64,000 nt of DNA from Undaria pinnatifida (taxonomy: Eukaryota > Sar > Phaeophyceae > Laminariales > Alariaceae): NCBI GenBank assembly GCA_012845835.1, contig JABAKD010000005.1:13887205-13951204 (forward strand). The letters run 5' to 3'. Each line of letters begins with the position of its first letter. The first letter of the stretch is position 1. The position numbers were made by a program, and so were the translations under genes. This document shows positions 33,336-44,799 of the stretch, piece after piece. Under the pieces are notes generated by a model. That model was not told where the DNA came from. It ran no database searches and saw only the letters and a program-made list of their open reading frames with translations.

Positions 33336-34309
33336 TATGTTTTAATACCGCTTCAAAACAATACCTTGAAAAAAGACGATCGCTGCTCTCGTCATGATGG
33401 TGTTCGTGCGGGTCGTGGGTCTCCGTGTGTCTGCCGTCCTCCTGCTGTGTTTCTCCATGGCCGCCTCATCGCCTTAGCTCACTCGCCCAGCTCATTCGCA
33501 CTTGCTGTCGTTGACGCTCGAATCTAATCGATTTCTCTTCTCCCCCCGTCCCAAGAAACGAAACGATCCTCGCAGCTTGCGGTGCTGATCTGAAAAGCAA
33601 AGATTACCTGTTCATACACCACTCCGTTCTCGTTGCCGCTTCGGTAAGGCATGCTGCGAAGCATGCCCTAACAGGCTTGTAGCGAGTGGGAGGGGTCGTT
33701 CTGGCGGGTGTAAGGCCGGACTCACCGTCATCAAGGAGTGATACCTTCTTGCTGCTGCGTGTGGCCGCGAGGCTTGAGCGTGGCGGTAGATTTGGATGTT
33801 ACGTGGTGCGTTAGGCATGGTCACTTACGATTCCCGCGTCTTTTTAGGCCGCAGCGGTGGAGCAGCAATGCTTAATCGGGATGCTCGTGCGCTGAGGAAG
33901 GCGCCACCACGAGCCACACTACGGCGCAGTCTCGGTTTGCGTGGAGGGAACTGCGCCGGCAGGAGGCTGGATTCGACGACGAAGAAGGAGGGCGACTGAG
34001 CGTCGACGGGCGTGGAAGAGACGGATTGAACTCTTCCTGAACAATAGCTTTTGTTTTTTATTCAGTACCGCAGGCTATGAGGATCACTTTGTTTTTTGGG
34101 GCGGGGAAGAAGGGGAACCGATTGGATTTGAGCGTCAACGAGAGCAAGCGAGAATGAGCGTGCCGAGTGAGTTAAGGCGATGAGGCGGCCATGGGGAACC
34201 ACAGCAGAAGGATGGAACACGAAAACCACGACCAGCACCCGCACCATCATCACGAGGACAGCGATCGTCTTTTTTTTCGGGTTTTTTCACGAGGCCGTAT
34301 TAAAACATA
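33336..34309. mobile_element. 974-bp element D1 with ~275-bp terminal inverted repeats
   Basis: The left arm 33336-33615 and the right arm 34037-34309 are inverted copies. Both begin TATGTTTTAATAC(C/G)GC, and both carry AAGACGATCGCTG and the complement of ACCATCATCACGAG. The interior (33616-34036) reads GTTCTCGTTGCCGCTTCGGT...GGGAACTGCGCCGGCAGGAG. No transposase is encoded, so it is non-autonomous. No target duplication is obvious; the right end abuts a LINE tail. Confidence 0.8.
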
Positions 34310-35534
34310 TTGTTGTTGTTGTTGTTCTCACATTAACTCGCATAATCAAGTCCGTGGTCACAGGACAGGCTCCAGTCACTCTGGAGCTGAGGAATACCCC
34401 AGGGAAAAACACACATAACCCAAGGTGGTACACGCATATATCACAGCTGACGCAATTCATGCCTCCACCAGAAACATATAAAAGTGAAATCGGGAGTCAG
34501 TCTACGATGTGCCAGGTCCAGGCCGGTGCATACACGTTGCACTACTCACGCCTGGAGAAACCAAATATTCCGATTGCCACCCAAGGAAGACTACCACGTA
34601 TATATTACACGTAGTATCTATCACTACGCATACGCACGACAGGCATAAGTCAATTGGAGAAAAAGAAACAAAGAAAAGAAAAGAAGATAAAGGAAAGGGA
34701 AGAAATGAGAAGAAAAAACGAAACAAGACGAAAAAAGCAAGCAAAGAGAAGAAAAAGACAAGAAAAGCAAGAAAAGACAAGACAGGAAAGCAAGGAAACA
34801 AGAAGAGAAAAAAAGAAAGAAAGAAAGAAAGAAAAAAGAAATAGAAAAAAAAAGAAGAAAAATGTCATACTAGCAGACCCTAGGAACTGGCTAAGGATGG
34901 CATTGGGCTAACAGAGGGTATCACGTCCATCATCAATGGCACCTGGGAGAGAACGCAACATGGCGAAGAAGTCAGGGCGGCATCATGCTATCTTGTGATG
35001 GCCATTAGTAAGCCCACAACTTTCAATACGATGATGGCCAAACCCAGACTTCAGTCTATTGGATATGACGCTCCCCCTTCCGCCCCTCCCTCCTTCCTCC
35101 CTTTCCCCCTCCCCCCTCCCCCCGGCCGCTTGGAGATGCCAACGGTGGATGACGCTGCCGCGGCCTTTGCGCGTCGCTCTGCAGCTTTGCGTCTCTCCGT
35201 TTCATTCCAATTCCGCATAAACAACTCGGCTCCCTCCTCTACTCTTCGAAACCATCTGCCAGCCTTCTGAGCAGCCTTTCGCCATTCTTTTCATTCCAAA
35301 AACCGACATATCCTCCTTCAGATGATCCATCCAGTCTTTCTCTTGCCCCCCTGAGTAGCCTTTACCCCCAACAAACTCCCCAAACATCACCCTCTGTGTG
35401 TGGCAGACGCTCCTCCCCCATGCGTGCCACGTATCCCGCAAACAAAATCCTCCGTTTGCGCACTATCACCTCAACGCTCTCGGAATCTGTCTGGGCAAGC
35501 GCGTCGGCGTACGATAGGGTGTGGTCGTCGCGCT
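34310..35534 (-). mobile_element. LINE 3' end, copy A1 (5' truncated)
   Basis: The minus strand reads DDHTLSYADALAQTDSESVE then VRKRRILFAGYVARMGEERL and, after a frameshift in a CA run, RVMFGEFVGGKGYSGGQEKD and WMDHLKEDMSVFG. After another shift it reads KAAQKAGRWFRRVEEGAELF and MRNWNETERRKAAERRAKAA. This is the characteristic C-terminal region of LINE reverse-transcriptase polyproteins. A ~700-bp 3' UTR, purine-rich when read on the plus strand, ends in (CAA)n at 34310-34328. At least two frameshifts and the truncation at 35534 make it inactive. Confidence 0.85.
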
Positions 35535-35645
35535 ACATATAAGTTATCATGTCACCGATGTTTGTAAAGTTGGTATAGTTGTATACCCTTCATGGGCAAC
35601 GAACCCCCGCAATTTTAAATTTTCAGGCACGGGCGTCGTAGCTGC
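35533..35645 (+). mobile_element. SINE-like family B, fragment B5
   Basis: GTATAGTTGTATACCCTTCA and CCCCCGCAATTTTAAATTTTC followed by GGGCGTCGTAGCTGC match the 5' part of copies at 42.4 kb. The rest is missing. Confidence 0.6.
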
Positions 35646-35978
35646 ACCTTTCTTTTCTTCTTCTTCTTGCACTTCTACTCTCCAGCTTCTGGACAAGCCG
35701 TGGTTACAGGTGTCGTCCCTTCTCCCCCGCCGGTTCTTGCCTCCAACTTTTATTGCGCATAGGGTTCAGCAGTCCCACTGCTCGTCGTTTGTTCAGTGAG
35801 TGTTGCAAACTCACGCTCTCGCGCTTTCCGCAAGTCGATTGGTGCACAAGAAAAAGACCCAACAAGTTGATACGAGTACGAGCTGAGCCGGCCAAGAGGG
35901 TGAGGAGTGTGTTCAACCGAGGCTGCACACCAAGTTTTGTTATCATTTTCTGCAAACAATTGACAACCTGTTCCTCAG
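35646..35978. other. Between repeats, no feature recognised
   Basis: Two overlapping minus-strand frames (35704-36027 and 35750-35959) look moderately protein-like (for example EEQVVNCLQKMITKLGVQPR) but have no family motif. I do not call a gene. Confidence 0.4.
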
Positions 35979-36490
35979 ACATTGTTGTTGTTCTCACATT
36001 AACTCGCATAATCAAGTCGGTGGTCACAGGACAGGCTTCAGTTACTCTGGAGCTGGGGAATACCCTAACCTAAGGAAAAACACAAACCACCCAAGATGGT
36101 ACACGCATATATCACACTGTAAACCACCCAAGGTGGTACACGCATATATCACAGCTGACGCAATTCATGCCTCCACCAGAAACATATAAAAGTGAAATCG
36201 GGAGTCAGTCTACGATGTGCCAGGTCCATACCGGTACATGGTCTACGTCTCATTACTCGCGCCTGGAAAACCGACTATAATACCGCTTGCCACCCAAGAA
36301 AGACTACCACGTATATATTGCACGTAGTATCTATCACTACGCACACGCACGACAGACGCAAGTCAGTAGGAAAAAAGAAACAAACAACAAACAAAAAGAG
36401 GAAGGAAAGGAAAGAAGAGAGAACAAAGCGGAAAAAGAGAGCGAAAATGAAAAGAAAGAAAAGAAAATACAAGAAAAGCAATATACGACC
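35979..36490 (-). mobile_element. LINE 3' UTR end, copy A3
   Basis: From the (CAA)n tail at 35982-35993 it aligns with A1 through AATCAAGTCGGTGGTCACAG, CATTCATGCCTCCACCAGA-like, GAAATCGGGAGTCAGTCTAC and the purine-rich stretch, then stops near 36490. A 45-bp block (ACCACCCAAGGTGGTACACG) is duplicated internally at 36085-36145. Confidence 0.75.
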
Positions 36491-37504
36491 ATGACAGCTA
36501 CGATGGTTCTTTCTTTTTTTTTTTTAGCCGAGTTATGCCCGATGAGGGATTTTCGAGATTCCGATTACTCGTTAAAAAATAAGAAGAAAAAGATAAATCG
36601 AAAATTAACCACAGGCATTATTTTCATATGTGTCTTGCAGACCACTTGTCGAAATTTCATCAAGAACGAATGTGATTTGCGCTGTGTATACTGTACGCAA
36701 ATCGCTGTTGTAACGTACGCACCAGTTTCGATCGAATCTGCCCAAGATATCGTCCGATATTTCCTGTTTTTGTTGAAGACAGAATACCGACCACATCCAA
36801 CCAAAACACGCTTGAAAGCAACCGTGTTTGCCGAGCGAGACACAGTCTTGAAATGAATGCGCTCAGAGAGCAAAGTCGACGTATCATGTGTGTACGTACG
36901 GGTTCGTATGTTGTACGTAGCAAGACAAGCTCAGGCATGTACGAGTACACTCCTGTATGTAGAGGAAAAACACAAAGTTTATGTTTAACAAAAGATGCAA
37001 CAGGAGCTACGTAGTCTACTCGTACACCAAACGCAGGCGCCACTTCCCGGCGCTCGTATCTTCTAATACTCCAGGTACAGAGGTTCGCAGCCATCGCTGC
37101 TTGATGGCGCGCTTGGTGGAATGTTGTGTGTGGGGCAGCACCAGTGAGACCATTTGGCGACAGCGAAGGAAACCCAAATTTGAAAACTTCGCCGCAAAAA
37201 ATTATTCAAATAAGAACGGTTTCACCTTGTCTAAATCTAGTACGATATGGTGCCGTGAAGTTTCTAAACGCTGGAACCTGCTCTCTGTAGTAAAGACACG
37301 TAGTTGTGCATACGCGCGTTGATTAACCGATTCCAACGATGTTTTCAGTAACATTGAGCTCCCAGTGGTTCGAAATTTATGGCTGGAAAACGGAATATTG
37401 GTTTGACAGCCAGCCCAGCGCGTATGCACTCGGCGGAGCTCAAACTCGCGAAACTGACGTGCACCAGGCTCGAGGATAATCTGATACGCCACCGGGGCGA
37501 CCGG
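36491..37504. other. Intergenic, no feature recognised
   Basis: About 1 kb of apparently unique sequence. Minus-strand frames up to 144 codons (36660-37094) show no domain I can name. Confidence 0.45.
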
Positions 37505-37985
37505 TCACTGCTGTTGCGCTGCAACCTGTCAGGTAACATTGGAAAGACGGGGCGATCATTGATATTTGTATAATGGTTTTTGATTCGATTGCTCTGTTTT
37601 CAAGGCATGCCCGCGGGTCGTCACTCCGACAGCACTCCAGACAGCAGGCGCGTTCGTCCGTGCCCACGATTACCGTGCGGTGCGTACGCCCAACCGCTGT
37701 AATTTGTCGTCGCGAGTTGGTTAGTTGCTGGAACGGGGGAACTCTATGCCGTCAGTTGAGTGGATACCCCTGGCCATGATTTTTTTTTTTTGCATATTGG
37801 ATCTTCTTACTTGTGCGCCTTCATCTCCGGATCGTGTGTGTCTAGACCGGAAAGCGTAGTATTTGCCAGAGGAATTTTGATTTTATAGGGTTTTTCGGAT
37901 CTTCGTAGGGCTCCAGCACGTTGTGTGACCACGGACTTTGTCGAGGGTAACCTAAGACAACAACAACAGCAACAACAACCACTCT
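37505..37985 (+). mobile_element. SINE-like family B, copy B3
   Basis: Plus orientation, ending AGGGCTCCAGCACGTTGTGT, GACCACGGACTTTGTCGAGG and AACAACAACAGCAACAAC. The body shares GGGTCGTCACTCCGACAGCA and GGCGCGTTCGTCCGTGC with the other copies. Confidence 0.7.
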
Positions 37986-38138
37986 AATGCGCCCTTTGGT
38001 GAAAAATTGGGTTTCATCGCGTCTCCGAAGATGCTACAATTACACACAACGAATTGCTACGATCTTAAGATCTAGCCAAGACGTGGGACCCATCGATGAT
38101 CTGCTATACCCTGGTAGACCATAAAAAAGTATAGACTG

Positions 38139-38660
38139 TTTTGTTGTTGTTGTTTTCTCACATTAACTCTTGTCAAAAATCCAGAGTCCGTGGTGACACA
38201 AAGGTGCTGGAGCCCTAGGAAGATTCCGAAAAATCAAGTGAAATCAAAATTCGTCAGGGAAATACTACGCTTTCCCGCCTAAAATCGCACGATACGGAAA
38301 AAGGCGCACAAGTGAAAAGGTCAAATGTGCAAACTGAACTCACATGGCCGCGGGTATCCACTCAACTACAGCATAGAGTTCACCCGTCCCCACAACTAAC
38401 CAACTCACGGCTACAACCTACAGCGGTCGGGCTGCCTGCACCGTACGAACCGCACGGTAATCGTGAGTATAGACGAACGCGCCTGCTGTCTGGAGTGCTG
38501 TCAGAGTGACGACCCGCGGGCATGCAGTGAAACAAGAGCAATGGAACCAAAAAACCACAGCAGTACAGATATCAATAATCGCCCCTCCTTCCCGAGTTAT
38601 TTGACAGGTTGCAGCGCAGCTACGACGCCCGTGCCTGAAAATTGAAAATAGACTATATAC
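38139..38660 (-). mobile_element. SINE-like family B, copy B2
   Basis: Minus orientation: a (GTT)n run then TTTTCTCACATTAACTCTTG at 38138-38172. The body follows, with CCGCACGGTAATCGTGAGTA, GAACGCGCCTGCTGTCTGGA and GACGCCCGTGCCTGAAAATT at the far end. Confidence 0.7.
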
Positions 38661-39114
38661 ACACCCCGGGTTCCAAAATCGAGGTCTGTACGCGTCATAA
38701 ACATCACATACATAGTCTACATGTAGAATTTTGCGGAAACCGAAAATGCGTCAAAACTGCTCGTTGCTAAATAACAGGTTCATCAAGAACGCAAGAACAA
38801 ACAGAACGAGAGACGGGGTAATCACAGCAGCGCAAATCATTTCAGCACCCGCCCACCACATCACCTCCTTCGCAACTGGTTTTGGGCATCAGCGAACTGG
38901 GTCCACAGCCTACCCGTAGTGTCCTAGGTCGATTGAGGAGCGGTAGTAAAAACGAAGTGTGCTGCTCGATAACCTGGTCCTGAACGTCGGTATACGGGAA
39001 AATCTTCGGCGTCTCCTCTGTATCAGGTGTGTGAAGAATTTCATTTATTTGTCGTTTAACTGTTCAAGCGTTGACATATAATTTCTGTAGACTAAACTAA
39101 TATATTACTTCGAA

Positions 39115-39520
39115 GTATATAGTTGAAAATACACTCCATCCAGCTGTGAAATCGAGGATTTTGTCGAAACTCATCTTTGCAAGCGGTGTGTGACACCCCG
39201 ACCCTGCGTATTGCGGGTTGTGTGTCCTTATTGAGGATATAAGTCGGCGACTTCCCCTGCAACTACAGTGTAGCTATCATGATCAAGAGGGTGAAGTTAG
39301 CCAGTCTGTGCGCGGAAACTAAAAAACCTGTTTTTCAGAGGGGCGGAATCTGACCGCTGTGGAAAGAAAATGCATCAGTTAATCAAGTGAATCCTGTGAG
39401 TCGAATTACCGGTGAGGGGAGGGCGGAGGTTTGAAGGACATGGGGGCCTGGGTTTGATCAAGAGGGGGGAGGGGGGGCGGGGGGGCGAGGCAGCAGAATC
39501 TGTGCGTGGAAACTATAAAC
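39115..39520 (+). mobile_element. Family C element, copy C2
   Basis: Forward copy starting AAAATACACTCCATCCAGCT, then ATCGAGGATTTTGTCGAAAC, GGATATAAGTCGGCGACTTC, TGTGCGCGGAAACT, a G-tract region at 39463-39490 and GTGCGTGGAAACTATAAACC. It is inverted relative to C1, facing it across 5.8 kb. Confidence 0.7.
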
Positions 39521-39539
39521 CCTATCCTGTAAGTAGTGC

Positions 39540-39775
39540 AACCAGTGGGGAGAGGGCGGAGCGTTCGAAGGGGTTGGTGGGGGGAAGGGGAGGGGGGGGG
39601 GTGCAGCTTAGAGTTTTTAACCAACATGTTTATGCCGCATAGATGTAGAGGGTTTGCTTTTCGCGTGGTACAAGGTCTAGGTGATGGTGCGGGTGGTGGG
39701 GAAGGAGGGGGCGTTTGGCGGGGGGGTGGGGGGGGGGGGCGGGGGGGTAGGGGGGGGGGGGGGGGTGAATGGAAG
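39540..39775. repeat. G-tract-rich region
   Basis: Many runs of 5-13 G on the plus strand (39575-39600, 39718-39768). Gly-rich frames across it are artefacts. It is a strong candidate for G-quadruplex structure and for assembly error. Confidence 0.75.
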
Positions 39776-39962
39776 CTACGTTATATTGTACTAACTGGTT
39801 GGATGTCGTACAGGGAAGGAACATCACTCGGGGGTCATCTACTACACGCTAGGGCGTGTTTTCATGCGCACAACCAACAAGAGCACCAGACGTTGGCCGA
39901 CATCTACAGGACCACAACATCTTCGACGACATGAGGGTGGCGGGAGGGGGGGGGGGGACAGG

Positions 39963-40690
39963 GCGTATAATCGTACACTAAAAAATTATAATGTGAAAAA
40001 GAAGTACAGGCAGATATGTAAAAACTGCAGGAGACCGCACTCCCAACCTATTACCCAGGGCATTACTTGCGTACCTGCCGCTTGCATGATCGCTTGACAA
40101 CCTCTACCAAACGCAGTAGCATATGCCTAACGAAGTAACGTCATTTAGCGCGGGCACATCAAGCGCTCCTTTCAAAACAATGACGATTTGCACCTCTCCC
40201 CCTCGTTTTCAATAGTAGCGACATAGCATAACCACATCACCACGCTTGCTGTATTTGTAATGTATCTCTGTCTTAGAATTGGCGACCTCAGAGCCCAAAT
40301 CGGCACAGTGTAACAATAATGGTCGTAAAATCGTACATGATCTAGTATTAATGGGAAAAGGAAGTTCGGGCAGGTATGTTGAAATTGCAGTAGACCACAC
40401 TACCAGCCTATCACATAGGGTGTTTCGGACTTACTAAGTCTTACCGTCTGCATGATCGCCTCCCAAATCCTGCCAAACGAAATGTGACTATCGAAGTAAC
40501 GTAATTGAGCGCGGGTACACCCCGCGTTCCTTTCAAAACACTGGCGATTTTGCACTTGTCCCCCTCGTGCTCAATGGTGGTGACATTACACGACCACACC
40601 ACCTCGCCTGTTGCATTTTGCGATATGTATCTCTTTCTTATAATTAGCAAATATTAACGATGTCAGAGCCCCACACCCTCACGGTGAAAT
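39963..40690 (+). repeat. Family E, two tandem ~361-bp units
   Basis: The unit beginning CGTATAATCGTACACT (39963) recurs at 40324 as CGTAAAATCGTACATGAT. Throughout, shared blocks include TTGCATGATCGC, CGAAGTAACGT, AGCGCGGG(C/T)ACA, CCTTTCAAAACA and TGTATCTCT. A ~50-bp inverted fragment is present near 47606-47655. Confidence 0.75.
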
Positions 40691-41675
40691 CGTCGTAATT
40701 AAATTGTTGTACCTATCGATTGAAATATTCTGCTTTGCAATCCATCATATTTAGAAACAAATTGTGAAGCTATAACATTAAATATGCTAGAACAGTAAAC
40801 AATGCCAGGCAGGTGATATATAGAGATGTATTATTGCTACAACCGTCAGATTTGTCCCCTTCAAGGATTTCAAGTTTCCGCGCACATATATATTGAAGTG
40901 TCACGCCTGCCCCCCGACCCCGCCCCCCCTGATATCACATCGTTATAATTTTCAGAGCCGTCCATGACGTAGCTTAAACTCACCCCCCCCCTCCCTAACG
41001 CCCCTTCCTTGTTCACCACTCTTACCGTCGCCTAGCCCTAGCACCACGCGTATAGCAAACCCCTACATCTATGCGACCTAAAGCTATTAAAACCCTATCC
41101 CCCCCCTACCCCCTCGATTACTCCGCGCTCTCCGCATCCATTGTACGACTTACATTACGACTTGCAATACTATTAACAAACTGCTCCATTCCTTCCAAAA
41201 CCGTCAGATTTATCCCCAATGATATGATTAGGTTCATTACTCAACTGATAATAATGATTACTAGTTCAAATATAATCAACAATCCACATTGGCAAAACTT
41301 GAGCACATCACGCATGATAATGTGATTGAAATTAATCACCAAAAATATATTCATAATCAACCTATCATGTGTTTATTGACTGGTCTGGTGCACATCCCTA
41401 GCTTCCTCAGGTTGTGCGCATGTTGTGCAAACGCCCGTTGATCGCACGTTAACAGGCACGGCCTAAATCATCCTCGTTGATGAGCTGCCAACAAAACAGT
41501 TTATATGTAATAATATGTGGATTTCAGCTGGATGGACCAGCTCGTGCGCATTTTTCGACGATAATCAACCACCGAGAGTGGTTGGCGGCAAGACCTTCTT
41601 GTGCCTGGAACGGATCTTTTCGACGAATCTTGACACCTGTAATTAACTAACGATCGCCATCAGTGGCTAGGTACT
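40691..41675. other. AT-rich intergenic with a family C fragment
   Basis: A piece of family C is visible at 40845-40930 (CGTCAGATTTGTCCCCTTCA, GTTTCCGCGCACATA, C-tract), with a short echo at 41201. Otherwise nothing is recognised. Confidence 0.5.
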
Positions 41676-42367
41676 ACCTCCGTTCTCGTTGCCGCTTCGG
41701 TAAGCCACGCTGCGAAACATGCCCTAGCAGGCTTGTCGCGAGTGGGGGGGATCTTCCTAGCGAGTGTAAGACCGGACTCACCCTCAAAGGAGTGATACCT
41801 TCTTGCTGCTGCGTGTGGCCGCGAGGCTTAGGCGTGGCGGTAGAGTTGGGTCGTACGTGGTGCGATAGGCATGGTCACCTACACGATTCGCTTGTCGTTT
41901 TAGGCAGTAGCGGCGGAGCAGCAATGCTTAATCGGGATGCTCGTGCGCGGAGGCAGGCGAGACCACGAGCCACGCTACGGCGCAGTATCGGTTTGCGTGG
42001 AGGGAGCTGCGCCGGCAGAAGGCTGGATTCGACGACAAAGGAATAGGGCGACTGGCCGCCGACGGACGGGGAAGAGACGGATTGACCTCTCCCTGAACGA
42101 GAACTGTTGACTTTCAGATCAGCACCAGAAGCTGCGTAGAGCGTTTTGTTTTTTGGGGACAGGGGAGAAGGGGAACCGATTGGAATTGAGTCAACGAGAG
42201 CAAGTGCGAAGGAGCGGGCCGAGTGAGCTGAGGCGATGAGGCGGCCATGGAGAACCACAGCAGGAGGATGGCACACGGAGACTCAAGACCCGCACGCACA
42301 CCATCATCACGAGAGCAGCGATCGTCTTCTTTTCAGGGTTTTTTGTCACGAGGCAGTAATACAACAT
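41676..42367. mobile_element. Element D2, left TIR missing
   Basis: It aligns with 33625-34309 of D1 for nearly all of its length (TCCGTTCTCGTTGCCGCTTC, GAGCAGCAATGCTTAATCGG, GTTTGCGTGGAGGGAGCTGC, CACCATCATCACGAGAGCAG). The right inverted repeat is present; the left one is absent, probably deleted. It is non-coding. Confidence 0.75.
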
Positions 42368-42369
42368 GC

Positions 42370-42960
42370 TACTTACGTTACTGGTCTTTGTAGAGTTTGT
42401 AGAAGAGTTGTAGACTATACCCTTCATTTGGAACGACCCCCCCGCAATTTTCAATTTTCAGGCATGGGCGTCGTAGCTGCGCCGCAACCTGTCAAATAAC
42501 TCGGCAAGGCGGGGTGATCGTTGATATTTGTATGCTGGTTTTTGGTTCTTGCTATTGTTTCACTGTATGCCCATGGGTCGTCACTGTGACAGCACTCCAG
42601 AAGCAGGCGCGTTCGACTGTGCTCACGATTACCGTGTGGTTCGTACTGTGAAGACAGCCCAACCGCTGTAGTTTGTAGCCGCGAGTAGGTAAGTTGTGGG
42701 AACGGGGGAACTCTATGCAGCGGTTGAGTGGATACCCGCAGCCATGTGAGTTCATTTTGCACATTGGACCTTTTCACTATGCGCCTTCGTATCGTGAGTT
42801 TCAGGCGGGAGAGCGTAGTAGTTCCCAAACGAATTTTGATTTCATTTGGTTTTTCGGATCTCCCTAGGGCTCCAGCACCTTGGTGTGAACACGGACTCTA
42901 GATTTTTTTACAAGAGTAACTAGTAACTGTGAGAAAACAGCAACAACAACAACAAGGTTG
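42370..42960 (+). mobile_element. SINE-like family B, copy B4
   Basis: This is the most complete copy. It starts near TTACTGGTCTTTGTAGAGTT, passes ATTTTCAGGCATGGGCGTCG, and ends CACGGACTCTAGATTTTTTT, AACTGTGAGAAAACAGCAAC and AACAACAAC. It begins directly at the right end of D2. Confidence 0.7.
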
Positions 42961-44100
42961 TCAAGTAAGTATGCAAGGAGAGGCAGTAGAAGCCTTCGCA
43001 ATGTTCTGGACGCCAACAAATCATGCCAGCTAAAGTAAAAATAATTTTTAGGTTCTTGACGTGGTTTTCCGTGCGCATTTTTTCTCCGTTCTGCCACTAC
43101 AGAGAAACGAAACCGCGCACCGGTCGGAGCCTTTTAGCCTTCTATCTGTGTTAGGGTTGAGGTTGAGGTTATATGTTTACGTCGGTAGCTGCCCTCTGGC
43201 GATTAGATAAAAAACAATTTGATGAGAAAAATGCAAAAATCACCAAAACCATACTAAAATCCTCTGAAAAATGATATATGTTTGGTGATTTATGTCGTAC
43301 AATTTGTGGGTCAAAGGCCGGCAGAGGCGCCTCAGGAGAGGTGGTTTTTTTATTGCGGTAATAATAAAAATACGACCTTTGTGTTACCACGCACTTTACG
43401 TTTTGACAAGAGCTAATGCGTGACAACAACAACAACGACGCTATCGCGACGCACATGGGTTTGGAGTCCCGGTGTTTACTCAAAGAGCACAGAAAAAAAT
43501 AAGGAACACCGCAAAAACAGATGTAATGCGCCAATACTGTACAGCAATGCAGCAGTACGTAGAGCAGCACATCTGACAGACGAGCAGCAGCCGATTCGTC
43601 GGTTACAATGCTCTCGGGCTGAGCGGGATTTGCAATTGCTTACTATTCCCCGCCACGCCGGAGGCCAAGCGAAAAGCACTCGCGTTGCCGATTCTGCGCA
43701 CGGCCAGCGTCAACTGCCGGGCGCTGCTGTGTTTGGTCCTGGCGTTGTTCTGCTTGCTGTTGACGCAGGCGCGCTTGTCGTCTCGCATGGCTCACGTGGA
43801 TTAAAAGCGTTAATATAGTTGGAGTTGAAAAAAAAAATAGCAGGCGGCGGCGAAGAAAAAGCTGGGGGGGGCAAGGGAGCCGTCCCAGTGTGGGCGATTT
43901 CCACCCTGCCCCCTCGCCGAGGTGGGGCACCGACGGCCGTTCTTTCGCCGGCACGTCTTAGTGCTGCTGTGCGGATGGAACGCGCCGGCACCGCGAGGCG
44001 GTCGGAGGTCGAGTGGAGCTCGGGAGTTGCAACTTGTTATAACCGAGATATTCTCAAAGATCCGAAGAAACGTCACCAACACGTCGGCGCAAATATAATA
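42961..44100. other. Intergenic, no gene recognised
   Basis: An isolated CAA tract at 43422-43438 preceded by GAGCTAATGCGTGAC may be a remnant of a LINE/SINE end. Frames up to 133 codons lack motifs. Confidence 0.45.
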
Positions 44101-44124
44101 TGGAATCTACATAATATATAAGGA

Positions 44125-44700
44125 ATCACCCTTTTGACCCTGATAGCTACACTGTAGATGTAAGGGGAGTCGCCGACCTATATCCTTAATGAGGACACAC
44201 AACTCGTAATACGCGCGATCGGAGTATCACACACAGCTTGCTAAGATGAGTTTCGACAAATATTCTATCTCACAGCAGCTGCTGGAGTGTACTTTCACTT
44301 TTTTTATAATAACAGTCTAGTTTGAGGATATTATAAAAAATGAAAAAACAGTCCAGCTGTGAGATCGATGATTTCGTCGAAACTCATCTTTGCGAGCTGT
44401 GTGTGATACTCCGATCGCGCGCAATACGAGTTGTGTGTTCTCATTAAGGATATAGGTCGGCGACTCCCCTTACAACTACAGTGTAGCTATCAGGGTCAAC
44501 AAGGTGATTTTAGTCAGTCTGTGCGTGAATCTTGTAAGTCGAATAACCGGTGAGGGGGGGGGGCGGAGTTTTGAAGGACGTGGGGGCCTGGTTTTGATCA
44601 AAAGCGAGCGGGTTTGGAGGGGGGGGGGGGGGGGGGGGTTGGGGCGGGGGGCGGGGGCATGTGGGGCAGCTCAATATGTGCGTGGATATGTAAAATATTC
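44125..44700. mobile_element. Family C head-to-head pair (C3 reverse, C4 forward)
   Basis: The reverse copy 44130-44312 and the forward copy 44340-44700 are inverted around a ~25-bp centre. Paired landmarks are GCGCGATCGGAGTATCACAC with GTGTGATACTCCGATCGCGC, and CTGTAGATGTAAGGGGAGTC with GACTCCCCTTACAACTACAG. It would fold into a ~180-bp hairpin. C4 contains a G-tract at 44617-44640. Confidence 0.75.
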
Positions 44701-44799
44701 GATCTCACAGCTGAAGTATATTTTAACTTTTATATTTATACTCAAAGGATATATTTCAAATTAAAATGCGCTCCAGCTGATATACATCCTTAGGTTGAT

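Noticed and set aside
34502-34911. Lys/Glu-rich and Phe/Leu-rich frames
   Set aside because: Both strands of the purine-rich LINE 3' UTR; not proteins.
33370-42340. Protein-coding interior of element D (frame with LNRDARA...ATLRRS)
   Set aside because: The frame is short, has no transposase motif and is broken in the arms.
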